Part shown: in pieces, positions 8,060-15,524 of the stretch
Layout of the letters: each line of letters starts with the position of its first letter
Position numbering within the stretch: the stretch's first letter is position 1
Source: an uncultured bacterium
GTDB taxonomy: Bacteria > Verrucomicrobiota > Kiritimatiellia > RFP12 > UBA1067
DNA length: 36,388 nt
NCBI GenBank assembly: GCA_902799955.1
Contig: CADCCQ010000070.1
Span: forward strand, 15,279 to 51,666
Reading direction: 5' to 3'
Notes under the pieces: model-generated
Databases searched by the model: none
What the model was told of the DNA's origin: nothing
Seen by the model: only the letters and a program-made list of their open reading frames with translations
Made by a program: the position numbers and the translations under genes

Positions 8060-9022
8060 GTGGCAGTGATGACGACAAGAAGGGAGTTCATAGCCGCTGC
8101 GGCCGCAGCGGCTGCGGTGTCTGGCGTTGCCCTTGAGAGAGGGGAGGATGCTGCGGAGAGGGGCATCAAGGTCCGCTTCCTGGGCTCCGGCGCGGCTGGG
8201 TGGCACAAGTCAATGGCGAAGAACCCGCATGCGCGCCGCCAGTCGAGCGTTCTTCTGGACGGCCGGGCGTTGATAGACTTCACGAAGTGCTCGTTCGACA
8301 AGCTTCCCGAGGGATGCAGGCCAGAGGTCCTCTTCCAGACCCATTCGCATGGCGACCACTACAATCCCCTAGCCGCCGTGAAGTCTGGGGTGAAGCGGAT
8401 GTACGTCCACGAGACGTGGGCGAGCGCGGCACGGGCGGAGGTGTCCGCGGCGGCGGCGAAGCTGGGCCTTCCCGCGCCGGAGGTCCGGGCGCTCCAGTTC
8501 GGCAGATTCGTCGAGGAATGCGGGATGCGGTTCATGTCCGTCCCGGCGAACCACAGCACGTCGCGCGTGACGGACGGCGTCCTGGAGCGCACGTCCCTGT
8601 ATCTCGTCGAGAAGGGGCCTGCGAGGCTTCTCTACGCGACCGACACGGGCGGAATATGCGGAGACGCCGCGCGCATGATCGGCATAGACCCGCACATCCA
8701 GAAGACGAAGTCCCCGGACGGATCCGACTTCATAGCCCCGTTCGTCCACACCGCGAAGCCTATCACGGCCCTGATAATGGAGGCGACCAACGGCGACACG
8801 GACGACGACTTCAGGATATTCGTCCACTCCAGCGTGCAGACGGTCTCGAGGATCGTCGACATGCTGAAGAAGCACTCTCGCTATGCGCCGCCTCCAGGGC
8901 AGAGCGCATACATAACCCACCTCGCGATCAAGTACCGGGAGTGGCCGGCGGAGAAGGTGAACGCTGACATTCCATCGACCCTTCGCTCCGCATACGACGG
9001 CCTCGAAGTCGTGCTTGGATAG
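8060..9022 (+). CDS. Tat-exported metallo-beta-lactamase-fold hydrolase, second copy type
   Basis: 320 residues from GTG at 8060, chosen because AGGAGG (8047-8052) lies 7 nt upstream; the next in-frame ATG (8069) would be too far from it. A twin-arginine signal (TTRREFIAAAAAAAAVSG) leads to KVRFLGSGAAGWHK, a typical first strand and loop of the PhnP/RNase Z-like MBL group. The metal motif is THSHGDH (His95, His97, Asp99, His100). Further ligand candidates are PANHSTSR and the Asp in LYATDTGGI. Substrate unknown. It follows the C10 peptidase by 18 bp and may be co-transcribed with it. No recognisable terminator separates it from the purA promoter. Confidence 0.82.
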   Translation: MAVMTTRREFIAAAAAAAAVSGVALERGEDAAERGIKVRFLGSGAAGWHKSMAKNPHARRQSSVLLDGRALIDFTKCSFDKLPEGCRPEVLFQTHSHGDHYNPLAAVKSGVKRMYVHETWASAARAEVSAAAAKLGLPAPEVRALQFGRFVEECGMRFMSVPANHSTSRVTDGVLERTSLYLVEKGPARLLYATDTGGICGDAARMIGIDPHIQKTKSPDGSDFIAPFVHTAKPITALIMEATNGDTDDDFRIFVHSSVQTVSRIVDMLKKHSRYAPPPGQSAYITHLAIKYREWPAEKVNADIPSTLRSAYDGLEVVLG

Positions 9023-9043
9023 GGCTCTGCCATGATTTTCCAA

Positions 9044-9072
9044 TTCACATTTCAGGCTAAATCTGATATAAT
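9044..9072 (+). promoter_or_regulatory. purA promoter (TTCACA - 17 - TGATATAAT)
   Basis: TTCACA at 9044-9049 and TATAAT at 9067-9072 are 17 nt apart, with an extended-10 TG at 9064-9065. The predicted start at about 9079 gives a leader of roughly 50 nt before the purA ATG. Confidence 0.75.
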
Positions 9073-9131
9073 CTAGATTCTCCGTGTTTCATGACTCGGA
9101 GACACAGAAAACGGAAGGAAGACAACCTCAA

Positions 9132-10409
9132 ATGAACACTGTACTGGTCGGCGCCCAGTGGGGCGATGAAGGCAAGGGCAAGGTAATAGATTTTCTGACG
9201 GAGGAGGCGGACGCCGTTGTTCGCTTCCAGGGCGGCTCCAACGCGGGGCACACCGTCGTCGTCGGAGACAAGAAGTACGTTCTGCACCTCGTGCCGAGCG
9301 GAATCCTCCACGATGGCAAGCACTGCGTGATAGGCAACGGCGTCGTAATGGATCCTTTCGACCTCATGCGCGAGCTGGAGCAGGTCGAGAGCTGGGGGTT
9401 CGAGCTGAAGGGCAGGTTCCACATCTCCGAGCGCGCCCAGATGGTTATGCAGTGGCACCGCGCCATCGACAGGGCAGAGGAGGCGGCACGTCCGGACGGC
9501 GAGAAGATCGGAACCACCGGGCGCGGCATAGGCCCGGCCTACGCGGCGAAGGTCGGACGCTGCGGGATGCGCGTCGGCGACATCCTGAAGCCAAATTTCC
9601 AGGAACTCGTCCGCCGCCAGGTCGCGGAGGCGAACAGGCGGCTTAAGGGGCTCGGCGCGCTGGAGCTTGACGCCGACGAGATGGTTCGCCTCTACGAGCC
9701 CATGGTCCCGGCGCTGCTGCCGTACGTGACGGACACCGTGCAGTTCCTGCATGAGGCGCTTGACGCCGGCAAGTCGCTCCTCTTCGAGGGCGCACAGGCC
9801 ACGATGCTCGACATCGACTTCGGAACCTATCCGTTCGTGACGTCCTCCAACCCGACCGCCGGCGGCGCCTGCACGGGCTCCGGCATATCGCCTCGCGCCA
9901 TCGACCGCGTGATTGGCGTAATGAAGCTCTACACCACCCGCGTAGGCGAGGGCCCGTTCCCGACGGAGCTCTCCGACGCGGACGGCGAGACTCTTCGCAC
10001 GCGCGGCGGCGAGTTCGGCGCGACCACCGGGCGTCCGCGGCGCTGCGGCTGGTTCGACGCCGTAGTCGGGCGCTACGCGCAGCACGTCAACGGTATCGAC
10101 TACTGGGCCCTCACCAAGCTCGACGTTCTCGACACGTTCCCTGTAGTCAAGATATGCACCGGCTACAGGCGCAAGGACGGATTCGTCTACACGACGTTCC
10201 CGGCCGACCTGGACGCGCTCGCGAACTGCGAGCCGGTCTACGAGGAGCTGCCGGGGTGGCAGTGCGAGACGTCTCACGTCACGGACTACGCTCAGCTGCC
10301 GGAAAACGCCAAGCGCTACATCGACCGCATCCTGGAGCTAGTCGGAGGGAAGCTAGGCGTCCTCTCAGTCGGCCCCGCGCGCGAGACGACGCTGCGGATC
10401 AACATATAG
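9132..10409 (+). CDS. purA: Adenylosuccinate synthase PurA
   Basis: 425 residues, close to the usual ~430. It catalyses GTP-dependent joining of IMP and aspartate to adenylosuccinate, the first committed step to AMP, in the cytoplasm. All family motifs are visible: VGAQWGDEGKGK (P-loop-like, catalytic Asp), GGSNAGHTVV, GTTGRGIGPAY, FEGAQATMLDIDFGTYPFVT, TTRVGEGPFPTEL, TGRPRRCGWFDA and ALTKLDVLD. The ATG at 9132 is preferred over an in-frame GTG at 9084. It gives the family-standard N-terminus MNTVLVGAQWGDEGK and has an AAGGAA element upstream, while the GTG lies only about 5 nt from the predicted transcription start. uppS follows after 34 bp and is probably in the same transcript. Confidence 0.97.
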   Translation: MNTVLVGAQWGDEGKGKVIDFLTEEADAVVRFQGGSNAGHTVVVGDKKYVLHLVPSGILHDGKHCVIGNGVVMDPFDLMRELEQVESWGFELKGRFHISERAQMVMQWHRAIDRAEEAARPDGEKIGTTGRGIGPAYAAKVGRCGMRVGDILKPNFQELVRRQVAEANRRLKGLGALELDADEMVRLYEPMVPALLPYVTDTVQFLHEALDAGKSLLFEGAQATMLDIDFGTYPFVTSSNPTAGGACTGSGISPRAIDRVIGVMKLYTTRVGEGPFPTELSDADGETLRTRGGEFGATTGRPRRCGWFDAVVGRYAQHVNGIDYWALTKLDVLDTFPVVKICTGYRRKDGFVYTTFPADLDALANCEPVYEELPGWQCETSHVTDYAQLPENAKRYIDRILELVGGKLGVLSVGPARETTLRINI

Positions 10410-10443
10410 TGCTTGGATGCCAGTTGTTGGTGGGGAACGAGGC

Positions 10444-11136
10444 ATGGACGTTCAGCATCTCGCAATCATAATGGACGGCAACGGCAGGTGGGCCAAGAAG
10501 CGCCATCTGCCGCGCCTCGCCGGACACCGAGCCGGCGCAGACGCCCTCGACCGCGTGATGCACTACTGCAAGGACGCCGGGATCCGCTACCTCACGGTCT
10601 ATGCGTTCTCCACCGAAAACTGGAAGCGTTCCAAGCTCGAGGTCTCCGGACTGATGCGCCTTCTTTCCTCTTTCATAAAGTCGAAGGCCAAGGCGCTTGT
10701 GCGCGACGGAGTGCGTTTCCGCGTCATCGGCCGCCGTACGGACCTTTCAGAGAAGCTCCAGCGCGAGATCGCCGCGCTTGAGGAGCGCACGAAGAAAGGG
10801 GACTTCACTCTTGTCGTGGCGCTTTCGTATGGCGGACGCGACGAGATCGTCAGGGCGGCGGCGAAGTTCTCGGAGGCGTTGCGATTGAGCGGGGATGACG
10901 CGGATCACGAACAAGTCTTCGCCTCCTGCCTCGACACCGCCGACATCCCCGACCCAGACCTGCTCATCCGCACGTCCGGGGAGCTGCGCATCTCCAATTT
11001 CATGCTCTGGCAGAGCGCGTACACTGAGTTCTATTTCACAGACGTGCTCTGGCCGGACTTCGGCAGGGAGGATTTCGACAAGGCGCTGGAGGCGTTCTCC
11101 ATGCGCGAAAGACGAATGGGAGGGAGGCTTAAGTGA
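10444..11136 (+). CDS. uppS: Undecaprenyl diphosphate synthase (cis-prenyltransferase)
   Basis: 230 residues; the family is usually 230-260. It condenses isopentenyl diphosphate onto farnesyl diphosphate with cis geometry to make the C55 carrier for peptidoglycan and O-antigen synthesis. Signatures: IIMDGNGRWAKKR with catalytic Asp11, GHRAGADAL, TVYAFSTENWKR, LSYGGRDEIV and the C-terminal RTSGELRISNFMLWQSAYTE block with FTDVLWPDF. The ATG at 10444 follows a GGTGGGGA element and gives a compact N-terminus; an upstream in-frame ATG at 10417 has no RBS. Its TGA overlaps the GTG of cdsA, the classic uppS-cdsA arrangement of bacterial envelope operons. Confidence 0.96.
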   Translation: MDVQHLAIIMDGNGRWAKKRHLPRLAGHRAGADALDRVMHYCKDAGIRYLTVYAFSTENWKRSKLEVSGLMRLLSSFIKSKAKALVRDGVRFRVIGRRTDLSEKLQREIAALEERTKKGDFTLVVALSYGGRDEIVRAAAKFSEALRLSGDDADHEQVFASCLDTADIPDPDLLIRTSGELRISNFMLWQSAYTEFYFTDVLWPDFGREDFDKALEAFSMRERRMGGRLK

Positions 11137-11777
11137 ATCCTATAGCGAAACGCACAGTCACGGCTCTGACCGTTGCCGCCATTGTGGTGTGCGCGGTAAT
11201 CTTCGCGCCGCTTACGGCGATCATCCCTGTTGTCACTGTGCTGGGTCTTCTGGCGTTTGCGGAGTTTGCGCAGCTCCTCGCGAAACGGCTCGTTCCCTTT
11301 TCCGGAAAGTACATGGTGTCGCTAGTCGCCGGGCTTGTGATTCTCGCCTGCGCATTTGCAGTCATCCCCGTCATCGCCTACGACCACGGGAACCTGCGGC
11401 TGTTGTACGTGCTGGCGATTGTGAAGATCTCCGACATGGGCGGATTCGCGTTCGGCGTGGCGTTCGGCCGCCACAAGATGTGCCCGACGATTTCGCCAAA
11501 CAAGAGCTGGGAAGGGCTGGCGGGGTCTGTGTTCGCCTCGTGCGTCATCTCCTGTTGCTTTATGTCCGTCACGCACTTCGGTCTCTTGAAGTCCATGCTG
11601 ATGGGCGTCGCCGCTGCGCTGATCGGGACGGGCGGCGATCTCGTGGAGTCGAAGTTCAAGCGCTGGGTGGGCGTCAAGGACTCTTCGACGATGAGTTTCA
11701 CCAACGGCATGGGGGGGATTCTGGATATGTTTGACTCGCTCACTTTCGCCCCTGCCTTCCTTTACGCCTTCCTTTGA
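11133..11777 (+). CDS. cdsA: Phosphatidate cytidylyltransferase CdsA, divergent signature
   Basis: 214 residues from a GTG start overlapping the uppS stop. CdsA makes CDP-diacylglycerol from phosphatidate and CTP, the branch point to membrane phospholipids, in the inner membrane. Hydrophobic segments cover most of the first half (VTALTVAAIVVCAVIFA, IPVVTVLGLLAF, MVSLVAGLVILACAFAV). Core motifs are KISDMGGFAFGVAFGRHKM, ISPNKSWEGLAGS and a C-terminal ESKFKRWVGVKDSS...GMGGILDMFDSL. The family signature usually reads HGG-x-x-DR-x-D; here the His is Met and the Arg is Met, a departure that may be lineage-specific. At 214 residues it is shorter than the ~285 of E. coli, with fewer N-terminal membrane helices. 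Confidence 0.92.
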   Translation: MNPIAKRTVTALTVAAIVVCAVIFAPLTAIIPVVTVLGLLAFAEFAQLLAKRLVPFSGKYMVSLVAGLVILACAFAVIPVIAYDHGNLRLLYVLAIVKISDMGGFAFGVAFGRHKMCPTISPNKSWEGLAGSVFASCVISCCFMSVTHFGLLKSMLMGVAAALIGTGGDLVESKFKRWVGVKDSSTMSFTNGMGGILDMFDSLTFAPAFLYAFL

Positions 11778-11832
11778 GGCCGAAATTTCGAAATTTTACA
11801 ATTCGGCAGTCGCACGATCGTAAAAATTCTAC

Positions 11833-11861
11833 TTGCGTGTATTGACGAATTGTGATAGAAT
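11833..11861 (+). promoter_or_regulatory. Promoter of the giant surface-protein gene
   Basis: TTGCGT (11833-11838), 17-nt spacer, TAGAAT (11856-11861) with extended-10 TG at 11853-11854. The predicted start near 11868 gives an unusually long leader of about 165 nt. A TTGACG at 11842 is only 8 nt from the -10 and cannot be its -35. Confidence 0.6.
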
Positions 11862-11927
11862 GATTGCGAACGCTGAAAAGTATGCTCGCAATTGATTCAC
11901 ATCAAGCAAGGGCAACGTTGCTCAAAA

Positions 11928-11971
11928 ACGCGGCAAAACGCCGCGTAGGGGTTTTGTACATTTTTTACCCC
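11928..11971 (+). promoter_or_regulatory. Structured 5' leader: two tandem hairpins upstream of the giant gene
   Basis: ACGCGGC/GCCGCGT form a perfect 7-bp stem with loop AAAAC (11928-11946). Directly after it, GGGGT (11948-11952) can pair with ACCCC (11967-11971) around a U-rich 14-nt loop. The run AAAA before the first stem could instead pair with the TTTT at 11952-11955, so alternative folds exist. The elements lie mid-leader, about 60 nt before the RBS (AAGGAG 12019-12024). They could attenuate transcription, control translation or be processed. No known riboswitch family is recognised. Confidence 0.4.
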
Positions 11972-12033
11972 ATTTCAGAAAAACATAACCACGTCCATCT
12001 GCTAACTGTCAACTAAAGAAGGAGACAACTAAC

Positions 12034-12363
12034 ATGAAACACTCATCACTGTACGCAACTGTTGCGGCTGCAATCTGCATGGCGACTGTGTCTACGCCGT
12101 CGCTGGCGGCGACGCTGTGCGTCACGCGGCAGACGGAGACGTCTCTCACGTTCACGTTCGCGGACTTCGGCGGGCTCGACTACGAGCTGTTCGTCGCCCA
12201 CGGCGCGACGGACGGCGGCGACGACAAGTACGCCTGGGACTCGTTCGAGAAGGTCGCCGACATCGCTCCATCACCTCCACCGGCGCACAGTGGATCAACA
12301 CCGGCACTGCGGCGGCTAACAACTGGGCCGTCGATTTCCGATTCAAGACGGGATCACTCATAA
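12034..12363 (+). CDS. Giant surface protein, fragment 1: signal peptide and first (truncated) beta-sandwich
   Basis: Sec signal MKHSSLYATVAAAICMA...PSLAA, then TLCVTRQTETSLTFTFADFG...YAWDSFEKVADIA. This matches the start of the intact paralogous module at ~12850-13130 (ATATEVTLSFTNPDG...NAWTSWEEVATIA). After codon ~76 the frame leaves the homology: from 12267 the continuing homology (SITSTGAQ) is one frame over. The last ~30 codons of this frame (PSPPPAHSGST...) are out-of-frame read-through. If expressed alone it would give a short exported peptide. Confidence 0.6.
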   Translation: MKHSSLYATVAAAICMATVSTPSLAATLCVTRQTETSLTFTFADFGGLDYELFVAHGATDGGDDKYAWDSFEKVADIAPSPPPAHSGSTPALRRLTTGPSISDSRRDHS

Positions 12364-15300
12364 ACGACACGGCATTCTTCGGGCAGAGCTGGGGTGGCAA
12401 GCAGTATCTCTTCATCTTGCAGAACGATGGCGGAACGAAGTTCAGGTTCTACGGCAATTCAAGCTACACTGTCAGCACGCCCGCCGCCAATACCGAATAT
12501 CGGCTGGTGATTGATCCTGCCAGCATGCTTACGATCACCGGTGGCGGATCGGAAACGCGTAAGTCCGTTGATCGTTCGGTGTCCTCGGAGAAATTCGCGA
12601 TCTTCGCGGACAAGGGCGGCGGGCATCGTGGCTCTTGGACGTTTTACAGCCTGAAGATCGGCGGCTCAAGCGGCTCGAAGGTGCGCGACTTCATCCCCGC
12701 CGTCAACGCCGCTGGCGACATCGGCCTCTACGACCAGGTGAACAACGTGTTCTATCCGAACCAGACGACGACGCCGTTCAACGCCGGCGCGGAGCGTCCG
12801 GCGGCCCGCTTTGGCCGCGTGATGGACGAAACGCCCACGTTCCGCTTCCCGCGTTCAGTGGCCGTGGCTGAAGCCACGGCCACCGAGGTCACGCTCTCCT
12901 TCACGAACCCCGACGGCAATGCGCACAAGCTCTACGTCGCGTACGGCGCGACGGACTGCGAGACGCGCAAGAACGCCTGGACCTCGTGGGAGGAGGTCGC
13001 GACGATCGCCGCCGACGCGACGTCCTACACCTACACGCTCCCCGCCGCGCTCAAGGCGGATGGTGTTTTCTACCGCTTCTTCCTTTTGAAGACGGACGAT
13101 CTCCCTTATGCCTCGGAAATCGCGTCCATCACCTCGACAGGTGCGCAGACCGTGCGCCTCGACTACGTTCCCGGCACGGACACGACCGCGGAACTTCGCT
13201 TCGGCGGCGTGACATACGAGCACCAGAAGACCTTCTTCGGGCAGGGCTGGGCCGGATCCTGCTACCTCTTCAACATGCAGAATGACGGCTCCAACCCGTC
13301 CTTCCGCTTCCACGGCGGCGGTACCGCATCTATCACCGTGAGACCTGCCGCCAACACCGACTACCTCTGCCGCATCACGGCGGCGAACAAGTTCCTCCTC
13401 GACGGCGGCGGCGCGTCTTCCGAAATCCCGGAAAGCCGCGTGTCGTATGCATACAGCGACCTCTGCGTGTTTGCCTCGTATGGCTGCGGATTCGCTGCGA
13501 AGTACCGCTTCGACTCGATGGTCGTGAAGGACGGCGGTATCGCCGTGCGCGATCTTGTGCCGGTGCAGACTGCCGCCGGTAAGGGCGCGCTCTTCGACAA
13601 CGCAAGCGGACGCGTGTTCGAGAATGCGACGGGCACGGACTTCACGAAGGGTGCGGCTGTCGCGCGCCAGGGTTGGGTCGTCTCGACCACGCCCACATAC
13701 GCCGGCGCAACTTCCGCCGCGCCGACGGTCGCCACGCTCCTCGACAGCATCACGCTCACGGAGGATACGGAGTGGTCTGCCATCGCGGATAGCCTCGCCG
13801 ACACCGCGACGATCAACCTCAACGGCCACGAGCTGCATACAAGTACGGCGGACTATACGGAACTTCTCGCCAAGCACGTCGTCTTCGCCGGCACGGGCAA
13901 CCTTCGCGTGACCGTCCCGTCTGGTACGACGCTCACCTTCGGCAACGGCAACAAACCCGTCTTTACCGGAAAACTCATCAAGGACGGCGCGGGTACGATT
14001 ATCCTCTCCAGCAGCATGACCCACCTCACCGGCGTCACGGTCGCGGAAGGCATCATGAAGTACGGTGCGACGTCGGTATTCGCGAACAACGGCAAGACGA
14101 TTGAGGTTCTGGACGGCGCGGCGTTCGACTTCAACGGAAACGGCAACGGGAACGCCGTTTACTACAAGATCGCTGGAATTGGGCCGGACGGTCTCGGCGC
14201 GCTGCGAAACACGGGCGCCGACGGTACCAACGGCCAGGCCCAGATGTCGGGGCTTGAACTCACGGCGGACGCCCTCATCCGTGGGACGGCGAGCTTCGGC
14301 ATGATCAACGCCAGCTACAACACCTCGTCGCTCGTGCTGAACAACCACACGCTTACGCTCGACATGCCGTCCGGGAAGACCTTCTGGATCGCCACTGCGA
14401 GCAGCTCGTCGGCGGGCACGGTTTACGTGAAGAGCGGCACGTTCTATCCGCTTAGGAACGACAAGGAGGTGAGCCTTCCCAATGTGGACGTGATCGTAGA
14501 CGGCACAGGAGCCTCGTACCGCATCCCGAGCGATGGCTCGAAGAAGGCCACGTTCAAGTCCATCACCGCGCTGAACGGCGGCCAGATCGAAGAGCGGGAG
14601 AACAGGACATACATTAAGGAGCTGACGCTGTTTGACGGTGCTCTTGTTCCAAGCTATGTCAAGTGGATCTATGTTGCGAATTCGGTTGTCGTCTCCAACG
14701 AGACGACTGACGTGACGCTCTATCCTCCGATCGAAGGCAACAGCACGTATGCGAAGCTCTTGAAGTACGGCGCGGGCACGTTCTACATCAAGAACAACCA
14801 TACCGACCAGAAGATGAACTCCGGCGCGGAGATTTTCGGTGGCACGGTGGTGATGGACTCCACCGCCTCCACGCCGAAGCCGGAAATCGCGATTTCCTCC
14901 GCCGCAGTTCCCGTCACGATCCACGCGGGCGGCACGCTGGACATGCGCCTCTGCACGAACACCACGCCGTTCAAGGTGACGCGTCTTGTCGTGGAGGACG
15001 GCGGCACGCTGCTCCATGCGGCGAACAACAATCTCAGTATCGCGGGCGCGGCGACGTACGAGAAGCCGCTTCCGTTCGGCGTGTTCGCGGGTTCGCTCGA
15101 AATCGCGGCGGCGGTGACGTTCGACTTGACCGACCTCTACTCTGGCGCGTCGGCACCGGCGCAGGGCGCGGACGTGACGCTCTTCTCGGCCGGCACGCTG
15201 ACGCGCACGAGCGCGGGAATCGTCAACGTTATCGGGTGTCCATATGACAACTACGTGACCTACGAGAGCGGCAGCGTGGTGCTGCATACCGCTTCGGCTG

Positions 15301-15524
15301 CCGTCGCGGAGCTGAACCCGATCAAGATCTGGAACGTGGGCGGCACTTACGTCTATGGCGCGAACAACAACAGCTACCGCGCCCAACTCGGAGCGCCATG
15401 CGGGCGTGGTCGATCTCGCGCTCAAGACGTCCGCCACGCGCGCGGGCATTCTCGAAGGACTCGAGACGTACTGCGCGGCGGCGAACTATCCCGACTTCAC
15501 CATCTTCCTGTGCGGCGACGTTGA
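12267..15524 (+). CDS. Giant surface protein, fragment 2: two LamG-like modules and beta-strand repeats
   Basis: The frame resumes with SITSTGAQWINTG. It holds a first LamG/concanavalin-like module (FFGQSWGGKQYLFILQNDGG) and a beta-sandwich spacer. A second LamG-like copy (SITSTGAQTVRLDY...FFGQGWAGSCYLFNMQNDGS) is clearly homologous to the first. From about 13900 to 15280 there are autotransporter-associated beta-strand repeats (KLIKDGAGTIILSSS, LLKYGAGTFYIKN) with TLDM/GGTL motifs, giving a predicted beta-helix. Real coding ends near 15390; the final ~45 codons (Arg-rich) are read-through. The frame opens upstream of 12267, but homology begins there. No RBS lies at the junction. Confidence 0.65.
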   Translation, partial: SITSTGAQWINTGTAAANNWAVDFRFKTGSLINDTAFFGQSWGGKQYLFILQNDGGTKFRFYGNSSYTVSTPAANTEYRLVIDPASMLTITGGGSETRKSVDRSVSSEKFAIFADKGGGHRGSWTFYSLKIGGSSGSKVRDFIPAVNAAGDIGLYDQVNNVFYPNQTTTPFNAGAERPAARFGRVMDETPTFRFPRSVAVAEATATEVTLSFTNPDGNAHKLYVAYGATDCETRKNAWTSWEEVATIAADATSYTYTLPAALKADGVFYRFFLLKTDDLPYASEIASITSTGAQTVRLDYVPGTDTTAELRFGGVTYEHQKTFFGQGWAGSCYLFNMQNDGSNPSFRFHGGGTASITVRPAANTDYLCRITAANKFLLDGGGASSEIPESRVSYAYSDLCVFASYGCGFAAKYRFDSMVVKDGGIAVRDLVPVQTAAGKGALFDNASGRVFENATGTDFTKGAAVARQGWVVSTTPTYAGATSAAPTVATLLDSITLTEDTEWSAIADSLADTATINLNGHELHTSTADYTELLAKHVVFAGTGNLRVTVPSGTTLTFGNGNKPVFTGKLIKDGAGTIILSSSMTHLTGVTVAEGIMKYGATSVFANNGKTIEVLDGAAFDFNGNGNGNAVYYKIAGIGPDGLGALRNTGADGTNGQAQMSGLELTADALIRGTASFGMINASYNTSSLVLNNHTLTLDMPSGKTFWIATASSSSAGTVYVKSGTFYPLRNDKEVSLPNVDVIVDGTGASYRIPSDGSKKATFKSITALNGGQIEERENRTYIKELTLFDGALVPSYVKWIYVANSVVVSNETTDVTLYPPIEGNSTYAKLLKYGAGTFYIKNNHTDQKMNSGAEIFGGTVVMDSTASTPKPEIAISSAAVPVTIHAGGTLDMRLCTNTTPFKVTRLVVEDGGTLLHAANNNLSIAGAATYEKPLPFGVFAGSLEIAAAVTFDLTDLYSGASAPAQGADVTLFSAGTLTRTSAGIVNVIGCPYDNYVTYESGSVVLHTASAAVAELNPIKIWNVGGTYVYGANNNSYRAQLGAPCGRGRSRAQDVRHARGHSRRTRDVLRGGELSRLHHLPVRRR

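Noticed and set aside
9073..9077. Single CTAG in the purA leader as part of the CTAG repeat family
   Set aside because: An isolated tetramer without 8-bp neighbours.
9084..9131. Upstream GTG start for purA at 9084
   Set aside because: It would add a 16-residue extension unlike the family, with no RBS and almost no leader. ATG 9132 gives the standard N-terminus.
11785..11800. Palindrome AAATTTCGAAATTT after cdsA as a terminator
   Set aside because: AT-rich stem with no loop and a weak T tract; too weak to call.
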